Assembly (NCBI GenBank): GCA_944390485.1
Contig: CALXPQ010000001.1
Location: 310,001-374,000 of the forward strand
DNA from: Veillonellales bacterium
GTDB taxonomy: Bacteria; Bacillota; Negativicutes; Veillonellales; Dialisteraceae
Length of the DNA stretch: 64,000 bases
Direction: 5' to 3'
Of this stretch, positions 23,008 through 32,231 are shown in pieces. Both the position numbers and the translations under genes were made by a program. The notes beneath the pieces are model-generated. The model had not been told where the DNA came from, did not search any database, and was given only the letters and a program-made list of their open reading frames with translations. Position 1 is the stretch's first letter. The number at the start of each line of letters is the position of its first letter.

Positions 23008-25368
23008 TCAGAAATAGACTTCGGTCACGCCGTCGCCGCCGTTCCTCACATCAGCATTGTGGAATTCCGCTACAAAATTGAGCCTGCGCAGATAGTCCTG
23101 GATCCCCTTGCGGAGCGCACCGGTCCCTTTCCCATGAATGATCTCCACCGGAGAAATGCCCGCCATGACCGCGTCGTTCAGGAAGCGATCCACCTGCGGC
23201 AGCGCTTCGTCCACGGTCAGGCCGATCACATTGAGACTGGTCTTCACCGTCTGCACGGACCGCCCCGCGCTGTAGCCGCCCACTTTGACCGCGTCCTGTT
23301 TCTTCGGCTTCGGGATTTCTTTCTGCTCTGCCTCGAAGCAGTGATCCAGCCCGACGCTCAGCGTCAGGTTGCCGCAGCGCACGGACGCCTTTTTTCCGGA
23401 CACGCTCTGCACCACGCCTACGCTCTCCAGCGTATCCACATAGACGCAGACCCCTTTCCGGATTTCCGCCGGAGACAGACAGCGGCGGTCCTGCGCCGCG
23501 CCGGGCACACGAATACCGTCCACCGCGCTCCGCGTCCGGTCGATCTGCGCGCTGAGCCCTGCCCGGTCCGCCCGGACCGCGGTCTTTTTCAGCTCCTTGA
23601 TGATCGTCTCAGACTGCACGCGCAGCTCCCGCTTCATTCGTTCCGCCTCGTCCCGCGCTTTGTCGAGGATGGCTTTCTTCCGCTCCCGCATCTGTTCCGC
23701 CGCATGAGACAGTTCGTCCCGGAGCTGCTGCGCCTCGTCCACTTTCTGCCGAAGCGCGTCCCGCTCTTTTTCCACATCCTGCAGCTCGATATTGAGCTTC
23801 TCCATGATCGTCTCCATGTTGTTCAGCGGAGACTCGGCCTTCAGCGCTTCCGCCCGGCCGAGGATGCTTTCCTCCATGCCGAGCCGGCGGCAGATATTGA
23901 ACGCATTGCTATTCCCTGCCATGCCGATGATCAGCCGGTATGTCGGAGCCAGCGTTTTTTCATCAAACTCCACGAACGCATTCTCGATGCCCTCCGTCTC
24001 ATAGGCCAGCTTTTTCATCTCGCTGAAATGGGATGTGATCACCGCGGGGACGCCGCGCCGGTTGAGATACTCCGTCACCGCCTGCGCCAGCGCCGCGCCT
24101 TCGATGGGGTCCGTGCCGCTGCCCAGCTCGTCGAGGAGCACCAGGTCGCTCGGCCCGCACCGGCCGAGGAAATCCGTCATCTGCGTGACATAGCTCGAGA
24201 ATGTGGACAGATTGTACTGAATGCTCTGATCGTCCCCAATGACGGCATAGATATGCCGGTACACGGGCAGCCGGGAGCCTTCCCCCGCGGGGATGAAAAG
24301 TCCCGCCTGATTCATCAGGGCGAGCAGGCCCAGCGTCTTCATAGCGATCGTCTTGCCGCCCGCATTGGACCCGGTGATAATGAGGATGCGGAATTCCTTC
24401 CCCAGACGGATTGAGACCGGCACGGCCTTCTGCGGATCAAGCAGCGGATGCCGCGCGCCGATGAGCTCCGCGCAGCCCTTCGCATCGTGAACGGCCTTCA
24501 CGCCTTTCATGGCCAGCGCCAGTTCGCCCCGTGCGAAGATCAGCTCGACGCCGGTCGCCGCCCGACAGCTGGTCAGGATATGCCCGGCCGCTTTCCGCAC
24601 CTGGCCGGACAACTGGCGCAGGATCTCCTGAATCTCCTGCTTCTCCTGCACATGCAACTCCGCCAGATCGTTATTGAGCTGCACGGAAATCATGGGTTCC
24701 ATGAAGATCGTCTGCCCCGTAGACGACCGGTCGTGCACGATGCCTTCAAATTTATACCGGTACTCCGCTTTGACCGGGATCACATACCGACCGTTCCGCT
24801 GTGTGATGATGCTGTCCTGAAAATAGCCCGCCTGATCCTTGTCCTGCAGGATGTGCTGGAACGAACGGCGGATACGGTCTTTCAGCAGATTCTTGGCCGT
24901 ACGAATCCGGGCCAGCTTCGGCGACGCGCTGTCCAGGATATCCCCGTGATCCCCGAAGACCCGCCGGATCTGCGCGATCAGCCCGTCGGCGGGCAGGATA
25001 TTCCCCGTGAGCTCCCGGAGCCGGGGATACAGGGCCGCCCGCTCGCCGGTAAAATACTGACTCATCTTTTTATAAGTTTCCAGCGATGCGCAGATGTCCA
25101 GGAATTCCTGCGGCAGGAGAAGGATATCCTTTCTGGATTTATCCAGCGCTTCCCGGATATCGTGCGTCTCGCCCAGCGGCGACGTGATCTCCCGCTGCAG
25201 GCACACGGCCGCTTCCTCCGTCTCCTCCAGCATCTGCTCCACGATTTCCGGCACGACAGAGGGCTTCCACGACCGCGCCATTTCTTTCGACAGCGCGGAT
25301 ACCGCGTGCTCCGCCAACCGGTTCTGGATCTCGTGAAATTCCAGCGTCTGTAAAATGTCCGTATTCAT
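23008..25368 (-). CDS. mutS2: MutS2 family ATPase with C-terminal Smr domain
   Basis: 786 aa, usual length. Walker A GSNAGGKT at about residue 333, STFSSYVTQM, and Walker B LVLLDELGSGTDP are intact. A coiled-coil arm occupies about residues 510-600. The Smr domain ends the protein with IIHGKGTGALRKGI. MutS2 acts on branched DNA and on collided ribosomes. The LDLR-type nuclease motif at the Smr start reads LNVI here, with neither Asp nor Arg. AAGGAG lies 10 bases before the ATG. Confidence 0.94.
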   Translation of the reverse strand: MNTDILQTLEFHEIQNRLAEHAVSALSKEMARSWKPSVVPEIVEQMLEETEEAAVCLQREITSPLGETHDIREALDKSRKDILLLPQEFLDICASLETYKKMSQYFTGERAALYPRLRELTGNILPADGLIAQIRRVFGDHGDILDSASPKLARIRTAKNLLKDRIRRSFQHILQDKDQAGYFQDSIITQRNGRYVIPVKAEYRYKFEGIVHDRSSTGQTIFMEPMISVQLNNDLAELHVQEKQEIQEILRQLSGQVRKAAGHILTSCRAATGVELIFARGELALAMKGVKAVHDAKGCAELIGARHPLLDPQKAVPVSIRLGKEFRILIITGSNAGGKTIAMKTLGLLALMNQAGLFIPAGEGSRLPVYRHIYAVIGDDQSIQYNLSTFSSYVTQMTDFLGRCGPSDLVLLDELGSGTDPIEGAALAQAVTEYLNRRGVPAVITSHFSEMKKLAYETEGIENAFVEFDEKTLAPTYRLIIGMAGNSNAFNICRRLGMEESILGRAEALKAESPLNNMETIMEKLNIELQDVEKERDALRQKVDEAQQLRDELSHAAEQMRERKKAILDKARDEAERMKRELRVQSETIIKELKKTAVRADRAGLSAQIDRTRSAVDGIRVPGAAQDRRCLSPAEIRKGVCVYVDTLESVGVVQSVSGKKASVRCGNLTLSVGLDHCFEAEQKEIPKPKKQDAVKVGGYSAGRSVQTVKTSLNVIGLTVDEALPQVDRFLNDAVMAGISPVEIIHGKGTGALRKGIQDYLRRLNFVAEFHNADVRNGGDGVTEVYF

Positions 25369-25414
25369 TCCGATGATTCTCCTTATGTATGAAGGAAAGC
25401 GTACCGTCCCGTTT

Positions 25415-27835
25415 TTATTCTGCCTGCACGATGCCGCGGAAGAAATGGCCCCGCGTCACCGCCCGGTCCGTTTTCCCGGAAGAGGCCGCTGCCGGATGGC
25501 GCATAGCCTCCAGGAACGACCGGCAAAGCGCCCCCGCGTCTTCTTCCGTCCCGCGGATATCGATGGCAAACCGGTCGATCCCCGCACGGATCAGCCTGTC
25601 CATATACGGCCGCATATCGAGCACCGCGCTGTTCAGGATATGCATATGGCACCATTCGTCCGTACGGACGGGGAATTTCCGTCCGCCCTGATCCGTCAGG
25701 GCATACCGCCCGCGCAGACACGGCGCAGGGCAGTGCGCCTTATCCGTCCCGCCGAGCAGCGCATTGATGACGCAGTATTCGGAAATCATCATCTCCGCCC
25801 GTCCGTAAACATGGACGCCCACGGGAATCTCCGCCCCGGCCGCGATTGAGCGGATCTGCGGCAGCGTAAGCTCCTGCGACAGCCACGCCGCTGACAGGCC
25901 CCAGTCCGCCGCTTCTGCAGCGGCTTCCGCATTGAACAGGTTGAGCGAGGCTCCTCCTTCGACAGCAATCCCTTCGGGCAGCTCCTTCGCCCACAGCAGG
26001 GCCCCGGGGAACTGGATCTCCACGGCGTCGGGCCGGAGCTGTCCCAGCGACAGGAACTGCCGCCGGCAGGCTTCCCGACGTTCTTCCTTCACCACGCGGG
26101 GAGACGCGAAGACAACGAAAGTCCCCGTCTCCCGGCCTCTCCGGAGCACCTTTTCATAATCCGACGCCGGTATGGCGCGGTGCCGGAACGATTCTCCGCC
26201 GAAAATGACGCCCCGGGCGCCGTTCTCCATGGCCTCCATCGCCTGCGCCTTGTCGTCGGTCCGGACGAACAGCGCGGACCCCTTTTTTTCTTCCCGGACA
26301 GTGAACGGCTCCCACACTGCCGCAGCCGTCCCGCCGTCTTTCAGACAGAACTGCTCTGCCCGCTGATCGCCCAGCGCAGCGATGACTTCCTGCCGGAGAT
26401 GATTCAGCACGCTTTTAGGGATCAGACAGCCTTCATTCCGGATCTCGGCCTGCTCCATGCGGAAGCAGGTATTGCCCAGCCGGTCCAGCTGCTTCCGGAG
26501 TTCCGCCACATCGACCGGCCGCCGCGCCGCTTCCGCCACATACCCGGACACCGCCTCCGCGGCATAACCGTCCGGGTCCTCCGCCGCAAGGCGGATCGGC
26601 CGGCCGGACACGGCTTCCAGTCGGAAGCGCACAGGGATCTTCCGCGTCATGGATTTCATCAGGATATGCCGTGCCGGCTGCTGCACATGCCAGAAGACCG
26701 GCGCGCCCACCTCCGGCAGAGCGGATACTCCGGTGACTTCCACCTGTCCCTGCTTCCGGAATTTCAACTGCTCCGCAGGAGCGAATTCTATCTTCTTCTC
26801 CCGGGAGACGTAGGAAATGCCGGACAGCGTCTTCGGCTCCGGCAGGAAATCGGCACGGAACCGGAACGATCCGCCGCGGGCCGAAATGACTGTGCCCGCC
26901 GGCACGCCGTGATTGCCCGGCGCGCTGCCCGTAATCATCCGCCCGCTCACCCGGCCGTCATAATAACCATGCGTGTATCCGCGGTTGAACGAAGCCTTCA
27001 TTTCCCGGAACAGCGCCTCCAGATCCACATCGTCTCCGGTCTCCAGGGCATCCAGCGCCCTGCGGTAAGCCGACACCACAGCATACACGTAGTCCGGGCT
27101 CTTCATCCGCCCTTCGATCTTGAGCGACAGGACGCCCGCTTCTTTCAGGGCTTTCAACCGGTCGAGTCCCGTCATATCCCGGAGGCTCAGGATGTATTTC
27201 CCCTCCGGAGAGGGCACGGGCCGCCCGGCTTCATCGGTCAGCGTATAGGGCATCCGGCAGGGCTGCGCGCACGCGCCGCGGTTGCCGCTCCGCCCGCCGA
27301 TGAAGCTGCTCATCAGGCACTGACCGGAATAGCACACACAGAGAGCGCCATGTACGAAGACTTCGATTTCCATGTTCGTCCCCCGGTAGATGCGCCGCAT
27401 CTCCTCAAGGGAAAGCTCCCGCGACAGGACGGCCCGGCGGAAATGGAACGCCTTCAGAAATTCCACGCCGTCCAGATTGGAGACAGTCATCTGCGTGCTC
27501 GCATGGAGCGGCACATCGGGAATGAGCCGGCGGGCAGCGCGGGCCACGCCCAGATCCTGCACGAGAAGCCCGTCGATATGGATAGAGCCGAGGAACCGCA
27601 GGTAGGCTTCCAGTACGTCCCACTCTGTATCGGCCACCAGTGTGTTCAGCGTCACATAGACGCGCACGCCCAGGATATGGCAGGTGCGCACGGCGTCCGC
27701 CATTTCCTCTTCCGTGAAATTTCCCGCGTATTTCCGCGCGCTGAACGCCTTGCCCCCCATGTACACCGCGTCTGCGCCCGCTTCCAGCGCGGCATAAAGC
27801 TGTTCCGGCGATCCGGCCGGCGCCAAAAGTTCCAT
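25415..27835 (-). CDS. Peptidase U32 family protein with DUF3656-type C-terminal region (RlhA-like)
   Basis: 806 aa. The N-terminal U32 domain starts MELLAPAGSPEQLYAALEAG and has the cysteine cluster CYSGQC...GACAQPC expected of this family, whose members bind an iron-sulfur cluster and hydroxylate or modify RNA (for example RlhA and TrhP). A second half repeats U32-like phrases (VEGGASLNLFNAEAAAEAAD) and has another CPAPC motif near residue 750. The start at 27835 follows GGAGG. The long form with DUF3656 resembles RlhA, which makes 5-hydroxycytidine in 23S rRNA; assignment is by domain layout only. Confidence 0.85.
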   Translation of the reverse strand: MELLAPAGSPEQLYAALEAGADAVYMGGKAFSARKYAGNFTEEEMADAVRTCHILGVRVYVTLNTLVADTEWDVLEAYLRFLGSIHIDGLLVQDLGVARAARRLIPDVPLHASTQMTVSNLDGVEFLKAFHFRRAVLSRELSLEEMRRIYRGTNMEIEVFVHGALCVCYSGQCLMSSFIGGRSGNRGACAQPCRMPYTLTDEAGRPVPSPEGKYILSLRDMTGLDRLKALKEAGVLSLKIEGRMKSPDYVYAVVSAYRRALDALETGDDVDLEALFREMKASFNRGYTHGYYDGRVSGRMITGSAPGNHGVPAGTVISARGGSFRFRADFLPEPKTLSGISYVSREKKIEFAPAEQLKFRKQGQVEVTGVSALPEVGAPVFWHVQQPARHILMKSMTRKIPVRFRLEAVSGRPIRLAAEDPDGYAAEAVSGYVAEAARRPVDVAELRKQLDRLGNTCFRMEQAEIRNEGCLIPKSVLNHLRQEVIAALGDQRAEQFCLKDGGTAAAVWEPFTVREEKKGSALFVRTDDKAQAMEAMENGARGVIFGGESFRHRAIPASDYEKVLRRGRETGTFVVFASPRVVKEERREACRRQFLSLGQLRPDAVEIQFPGALLWAKELPEGIAVEGGASLNLFNAEAAAEAADWGLSAAWLSQELTLPQIRSIAAGAEIPVGVHVYGRAEMMISEYCVINALLGGTDKAHCPAPCLRGRYALTDQGGRKFPVRTDEWCHMHILNSAVLDMRPYMDRLIRAGIDRFAIDIRGTEEDAGALCRSFLEAMRHPAAASSGKTDRAVTRGHFFRGIVQAE

Positions 27836-27877
27836 GTGTCCTCCTTCTCCTGCTGCTGTCAAACCGCATTTGTACGT

Positions 27878-27906
27878 ATTATACAATAAAGCGCCGCCTG
27901 AAGCAG
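27878..27906 (-). promoter_or_regulatory. Probable promoter of the U32 gene
   Basis: A perfect TATAAT (27883-27878) lies 43 bases before the ATG; the hexamer 17 bases upstream (CTGCTT) is a poor -35. Confidence 0.35.
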
Positions 27907-27912
27907 AGCGCA

Positions 27913-27956
27913 CAAAAATACAGCCGCCGGGGACAGACCCCATCTCGGCTGTATTT
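27913..27956 (-). terminator. Terminator of the htpX-ndk-pduO operon, with a nested hairpin
   Basis: An 11-bp perfect stem (AAATACAGCCG with CGGCTGTATTT, 27946-27956 and 27916-27926) is followed on the minus strand by further T residues. Its loop contains GGGGTCTGTCCCC, itself an inverted repeat, and the sequence matches the leader of the cob operon. Confidence 0.75.
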
Positions 27957-27989
27957 CCTGTCAGAGAATCTCCTGCGGACGCCCTGCCG

Positions 27990-28493
27990 TCACTTCACTT
28001 CGCTTTCATAGCGGGAAAGGATGAAGCACAGATCGGAGAGCCGGTTCAGGTATTTCAGATCCGACTCGTGGATCTCTTCCGTCTCGCTGAGCTTCCACAT
28101 CAGCCTTTCCGCCCGGCGCACCACCGACCGCGCCATATCGAGCGGCGCGGAGCTTCTGGACGCTCCCGGCACGATGAAATGATTGAGCGGCGCCAGATCC
28201 GCGTCATACGAATCGATGATGTGTTCCAGTTCGGTCACATGATCATCCGTGATGGCCGCGTCCTTTCCAATGCTGGCCACATCCGCCATCAGCATCCACA
28301 GATCTTTCTGGATCTTGAAAATCGTTTCCTTCACATTGTCATGTTCTGCAAAAGCGCGGGCCATGCCGAGGACGGAATCCGCCTCGTCGATGGTGCCGTA
28401 AGTTTCAACGCGGACGCTTGCCTTGGACACCCGTTCCCCTGTATAGAGGCTGGTTTTCCCTTTATCGCCCGTACGGGTATAGACTTTTGCCAT
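27990..28493 (-). CDS. PduO-type ATP:cob(I)alamin adenosyltransferase
   Basis: 167 aa. Start KVYTRTGDKGKTSLYTGERV is the ATP-binding signature; YGTIDEADSVLG, SRSSAPLDMARSVVRRAERL and YLNRLSDLCFIL follow. It adenosylates reduced corrinoids to coenzyme B12 and complements the late-cobalamin operon 6 kb away. Adenosylation normally precedes the CobU and CobQ steps. It lies 10 bases after ndk. Confidence 0.95.
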   Translation of the reverse strand: MAKVYTRTGDKGKTSLYTGERVSKASVRVETYGTIDEADSVLGMARAFAEHDNVKETIFKIQKDLWMLMADVASIGKDAAITDDHVTELEHIIDSYDADLAPLNHFIVPGASRSSAPLDMARSVVRRAERLMWKLSETEEIHESDLKYLNRLSDLCFILSRYESEVK

Positions 28494-28503
28494 GACAATC
28501 CCC

Positions 28504-28923
28504 TCACTTCTTTAATTCAGGGAACCAGAGGCCGATTTCTCTTGCTGCCGTTTCCGGCGCATCGGAGGCATGCACTACGTTTTCATCGATGGACGTAGCG
28601 AAGTCGCCGCGGATGGAGCCCGGGACCGCTTTCAGCGGATCGGTCGCGCCGTTAATCTGACGAACGGCCGCGACGGCGTTTTCGCCTTCGATGACCATAG
28701 CCAGCACGGGGCCGGACGTGATGAAATCGATCAGGTCCTTGAAGAAGCCTTTGCCTTCATGTTCCGCATAATGCTGTTTGGCCAGTTCTACCGGCACCTG
28801 GATCATCTTGATTGCCTTGATGGAAAGGCCTTTGCGTTCAAAGCGGGCGATGATTTCGCCGCAGATGTGTTTCTTGACTCCGTCCGGTTTGACGAGAACC
28901 AGCGTTTCTTCGATGTTTGCCAT
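28504..28923 (-). CDS. ndk: Nucleoside diphosphate kinase
   Basis: 139 aa. It transfers the gamma-phosphate between nucleotides. [10 protein letters not shown], the catalytic His118 in [13 protein letters not shown] and the C-terminal EIGLWFPE are family standards. Located 18 bases after htpX. Confidence 0.97.
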   Translation of the reverse strand: MANIEETLVLVKPDGVKKHICGEIIARFERKGLSIKAIKMIQVPVELAKQHYAEHEGKGFFKDLIDFITSGPVLAMVIEGENAVAAVRQINGATDPLKAVPGSIRGDFATSIDENVVHASDAPETAAREIGLWFPELKK

Positions 28924-28941
28924 CAGAAAACCTCCCTTAAA

Positions 28942-29802
28942 TTAATGCATTTTCGCTGCGATTTCACGCAGTCTTTTTATACGCTCCTCTGTGGGAGGAT
29001 GCGTAGAAAACAGATTGACCATGGTGCTCTTCACACCTGCCAGCGGATTGATGATGAAAAGCCCGCTCGAAGAGGGAGCGGCGTTGCTCATCACCCGGTG
29101 ATGGGCATAATCGTCCAGCTTCGCCAGCGCGCTCGCCAGTGCCAGCGGCTTGCCGCTGATGGCTGCGCCGGAAGCGTCGGCCATGAATTCTCTCGACCGG
29201 GACAGCGCCATCTGGATGACCGCCGCCGCGATCGGCGCGATGACCGCCATCACCATGAGCGCGACCGGATTGGCGCTGTTGCCGTCTTCATCGCGTCCGC
29301 CGCCGAAGATGGCCGCCCACTGGGCCATATTGGCGATCCAGCTGATCGCCCCGGCGATGGAAGCGGCCAGCGTCATGACGAGCGTATCCCTGTGCTTGAT
29401 GTGCGACAGCTCGTGGCTGATGACCCCGGCGATCTCGTCGCGGTCCAGCATGGAGATCAGGCCTTCCGTCACCGCCACCGCCGCATGATTTTCATCGCGG
29501 CCCGTGGCGAAGGCGTTCGGCACAGCTGTCGGGATGACATAAAGACGCGGCATGGGCATATGCGCACGCTGCGTCAGTTCTTCCACCAGTTCGTACAGTT
29601 CCGGCACTTCCTCTTTCGAGAGAGGCTGTGCGTTATAGCTCCTCAGTGCGATTTTATCACAGTTCCAGTAGCTGATGAAGTTGATGCCAAGGGAGATGAT
29701 AAACATGACCATGGCGCCGGAGCGGCCTCCGACCATACCACCAATGGCCATCAGAATCACACTGAGCAGAGTCAGAAGCATGACGGATTTGATTCTGTTC
29801 AT
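28942..29802 (-). CDS. htpX: Membrane zinc metalloprotease HtpX
   Basis: 286 aa. Two hydrophobic N-terminal segments, the M48 zinc motif VISHELSHIKHRD, two further membrane segments, then SRSREFMADASGA carrying the third zinc ligand Glu. It degrades damaged membrane proteins. The ATG at 29802 (MNRIKSV) has AGAGGT 8 bases upstream. It starts only 30 bases past the tRNA-Pro gene, so it may be transcribed from the tRNA promoter. Confidence 0.95.
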   Translation of the reverse strand: MNRIKSVMLLTLLSVILMAIGGMVGGRSGAMVMFIISLGINFISYWNCDKIALRSYNAQPLSKEEVPELYELVEELTQRAHMPMPRLYVIPTAVPNAFATGRDENHAAVAVTEGLISMLDRDEIAGVISHELSHIKHRDTLVMTLAASIAGAISWIANMAQWAAIFGGGRDEDGNSANPVALMVMAVIAPIAAAVIQMALSRSREFMADASGAAISGKPLALASALAKLDDYAHHRVMSNAAPSSSGLFIINPLAGVKSTMVNLFSTHPPTEERIKRLREIAAKMH

Positions 29803-29832
29803 CGTAGATGACCTCTTTTCTGTAAAAAAAAA

Positions 29833-29909
29833 TGGTCGGAACGACATGAGTTGAACATGCGACCTCTACCACCCCAAGGTAGCGCTCTACCAAACTGAGC
29901 TACGTCCCG
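29833..29909 (-). tRNA. tRNA-Pro (anticodon UGG)
   Basis: 77 bases including an encoded CCA. The acceptor stem CGGGACG pairs with CGTTCCG, the D arm is GCTC...GAGC, the anticodon stem CTACC/GGTAG holds loop TTGGGGT with TGG, and the T arm is GCATG TTCAACT CATGT. The T loop reads TTCAACT rather than the usual TTCGANT. Confidence 0.95.
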
Positions 29910-29927
29910 ACATTTGCTACATGACAT

Positions 29928-29956
29928 ATCATACCGGCTCTCCGCTCTTTTGTCAA
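29928..29956 (-). promoter_or_regulatory. Strong promoter of tRNA-Pro
   Basis: Perfect TTGACA (29956-29951), 17 bases, TATGAT (29933-29928), 19 bases before the tRNA 5' end. Confidence 0.75.
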
Positions 29957-29980
29957 GGGCGCCGCCGGAGACGGGCAGAC

Positions 29981-30003
29981 AAAAACGCTTCCCGAAGGAA
30001 GCG
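29981..30003 (-). terminator. Terminator of the hom-thrB operon
   Basis: CGCTTCC, tetraloop TTCG, GGAAGCG, then TTTTTG on the minus strand, 10 bases past the thrB stop. Confidence 0.85.
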
Positions 30004-30013
30004 CTTCTCTGAT

Positions 30014-30940
30014 TCAGATCTCATGGGCGCCCAGGTCGTCGAAATCCAGCACCTCGATGCGGGAGCCGGCCCCTGCTGCGGCAAATCCCTGCCGCATGGC
30101 CTCTCCCACCTCCTCCGCCCGGTCCCGCGCGGTGAAGGCGATCATGGTGGGCCCGGAGCCGCTGATGGTCGCGCCGTACGCGCCGGCGGACGCTGCCCGC
30201 GCCATCGCTTCCCTCCCACCGGGGATGAGTGGCAGACGGTACGGCACATGGAGCCGGTCGTCCAGCCCCAGTTTCAGGTAGGCCGGATTCTTCTGGAAGA
30301 AAGCCGCCAGGAGGAAGGACACGGCACTCACATTGTGCACCGCGTCCGCCCGGCTGTATCCGTCGGGAAGCGCCGCCCTTGCCTTCTCCGTCAGCAGTTC
30401 GAAATCCGGAATGGCCGCGACGGCCTGCCAGTCTGATGAGACAGAGATTTTCTCCCCATGCACATGGTCTCCGTCCATCATGGAAATGACAAATCCGCCC
30501 AGCACCGCCGGCGCCGCGTTGTCCGGATGTCCCTCCATCTGCGCCGCGAGGTCGAGCAGCTCCTCTTTCGTCAAGGGACTCCCGAGGTACAGATTGGCCA
30601 GCTCCGCTCCGCACACGATTGCCGCCGAGCTGCTGCCCAGTCCCCGTGCAAAGGGGATGCGGTTCACCAGATGGAGCCGTCCGCCGGGCAGCGTTTTTCC
30701 CGCTGCCGCCGCGGTGCGCGCCATCGCCTGGATGACGATGTTATCCGCGCCGCGTGACATTTCCGAAAGGCCTTCCCCTTCCGCCGTGATCTCGATATCC
30801 GGGAATGCGCGGCCTGTATCCGGCAGGAAGGCCGCTTCATTGTACAGGGCCAGAGACAGCCCCAGCACGTCAAATCCGCTTCCGATATTGGCCGTCGTCG
30901 CCGGCACTGCGACGCGGCAGGCTCTGTCATTCTCTCTCAT
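30014..30940 (-). CDS. thrB: Homoserine kinase
   Basis: 308 aa GHMP kinase. VPATTANIGSGFDVLG at the N-terminus, the ATP loop FARGLGSSSAAIVCG, HPDNAAPAVLGGF, and GATISGSGPTMIAF at the C-terminus. Makes O-phosphohomoserine for threonine. Overlaps hom by 14 bases. thrC is not in the window. Confidence 0.95.
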   Translation of the reverse strand: MRENDRACRVAVPATTANIGSGFDVLGLSLALYNEAAFLPDTGRAFPDIEITAEGEGLSEMSRGADNIVIQAMARTAAAAGKTLPGGRLHLVNRIPFARGLGSSSAAIVCGAELANLYLGSPLTKEELLDLAAQMEGHPDNAAPAVLGGFVISMMDGDHVHGEKISVSSDWQAVAAIPDFELLTEKARAALPDGYSRADAVHNVSAVSFLLAAFFQKNPAYLKLGLDDRLHVPYRLPLIPGGREAMARAASAGAYGATISGSGPTMIAFTARDRAEEVGEAMRQGFAAAGAGSRIEVLDFDDLGAHEI

Positions 30941-32228
30941 CGTGCATTACCCGTATCACATTGGCCACTTTCTTGACAGTGGGCAGCGTCTTCAGCGATT
31001 CCTCCACGCGCATGATGTTTTCCCGCGGGGAGGCGTCCACGATGAGCATCAGTTCCGCAAATTTTTCGAAGCGCCGCTTCTGCACCACTTCATTGATGCT
31101 GATGTCGTTGTCCGCAAAGATGCGGGCGATGCTGGACAGCACGCCGGTCACGTCGTCTACAATGAGCCGGAAATAATAGGAGTCTTTCAGCTTCAGGGAC
31201 GAATAGAACGGGATGCGCCGCGTATCCGTCATGATCATGCCGGTACCTGCCGATCCGTTGATGATGTGCTTCGCCGTGCTGATGACGTCACCCATGACCG
31301 CGCTGGCCGTCGGGAGAGATCCCGCGCCGCGGCCGTAGAACATCACGTCGTCCACCACGTTGCCCACCACATAGATAGCGTTATAGGATCCTTTGACCGA
31401 GGCCAGCGGGTGCGACTGCGGCACGAATGCCGGATATACATTGAGAGCGACGCCGCTGTCTTCGCGGAGCGCCACCGCCAGCAGCTTGATGACGTAGCCC
31501 ATGTCCCGAGCGTATTTCACGTCTTCCTGCTCGATTTTATCGATGCCTTCCACGATGACGTCGTCGAACGTCACGTTGGCCCGGAAGCCGATCGCCGTCA
31601 GGATGGCCAGCTTTCTTGCCGCATCGTAGCCGCAGACGTCGTTGGTCGGGTCCGCTTCGGCAAAGCCCTTGTCCTGCGCTTCTTTCAGGGCCGCCTCATA
31701 GGATTCCCCCGTATCCGTCATGCTGGTGAGGATGTAATTGGTCGTGCCGTTCACAATGCCGATGATCTTCTCGATGCGGTTGCCCGCCAGCGAATCGTGC
31801 AGCGGCTGCAGGATGGGAATGCCGCCGCCAACGCTGGCCTCGCAGCTGAAATTCACATGATTCATGAGCGCGATCTGGATGATCTCCGGCCCGTACAGCG
31901 CCACCAGATCCTTATTGGCGCTCACCACGCTGATGCCGCGCTGCAGCGCCGCGTAGATATATTCCTTCGCCGGATGGACGCCGCCCATCACTTCGATGAC
32001 GATCTGGATGGACGGATCTTTCAAAATCTCCTGAAAGTCCGATGTAACGCACACGCCCTGCAGCAGCTCCTGCTGCGCATAGTTCTCGGGGTGCCGCACC
32101 AGGACCGTCTTCAGATGGACGCTGCATCCGAGCTGGCTTTCGATGAAATCCCGGTTTCTCCGAAGGGCCTCCGCGGTGCCGCTCCCCACCGTGCCGAACC
32201 CCAGCAGCGCGATATTGATCTCCTTCAT
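30927..32228 (-). CDS. hom: Homoserine dehydrogenase with C-terminal ACT domain
   Basis: 433 aa. Nucleotide-binding GFGTVGSGTAE, the NKDLVALYGPEI segment, GIVNGTTNYIL, and the catalytic-domain phrases AEADPTNDVCGYDAARKLAIL are all present. The last about 80 residues (YYFRLIVDDVTGVLSSIARI) form an ACT domain that usually mediates threonine feedback. It reduces aspartate semialdehyde made by Asd. Only 3 bases separate it from the ACT-protein gene. Confidence 0.96.
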   Translation of the reverse strand: MKEINIALLGFGTVGSGTAEALRRNRDFIESQLGCSVHLKTVLVRHPENYAQQELLQGVCVTSDFQEILKDPSIQIVIEVMGGVHPAKEYIYAALQRGISVVSANKDLVALYGPEIIQIALMNHVNFSCEASVGGGIPILQPLHDSLAGNRIEKIIGIVNGTTNYILTSMTDTGESYEAALKEAQDKGFAEADPTNDVCGYDAARKLAILTAIGFRANVTFDDVIVEGIDKIEQEDVKYARDMGYVIKLLAVALREDSGVALNVYPAFVPQSHPLASVKGSYNAIYVVGNVVDDVMFYGRGAGSLPTASAVMGDVISTAKHIINGSAGTGMIMTDTRRIPFYSSLKLKDSYYFRLIVDDVTGVLSSIARIFADNDISINEVVQKRRFEKFAELMLIVDASPRENIMRVEESLKTLPTVKKVANVIRVMHDERE

Positions 32229-32231
32229 GTG

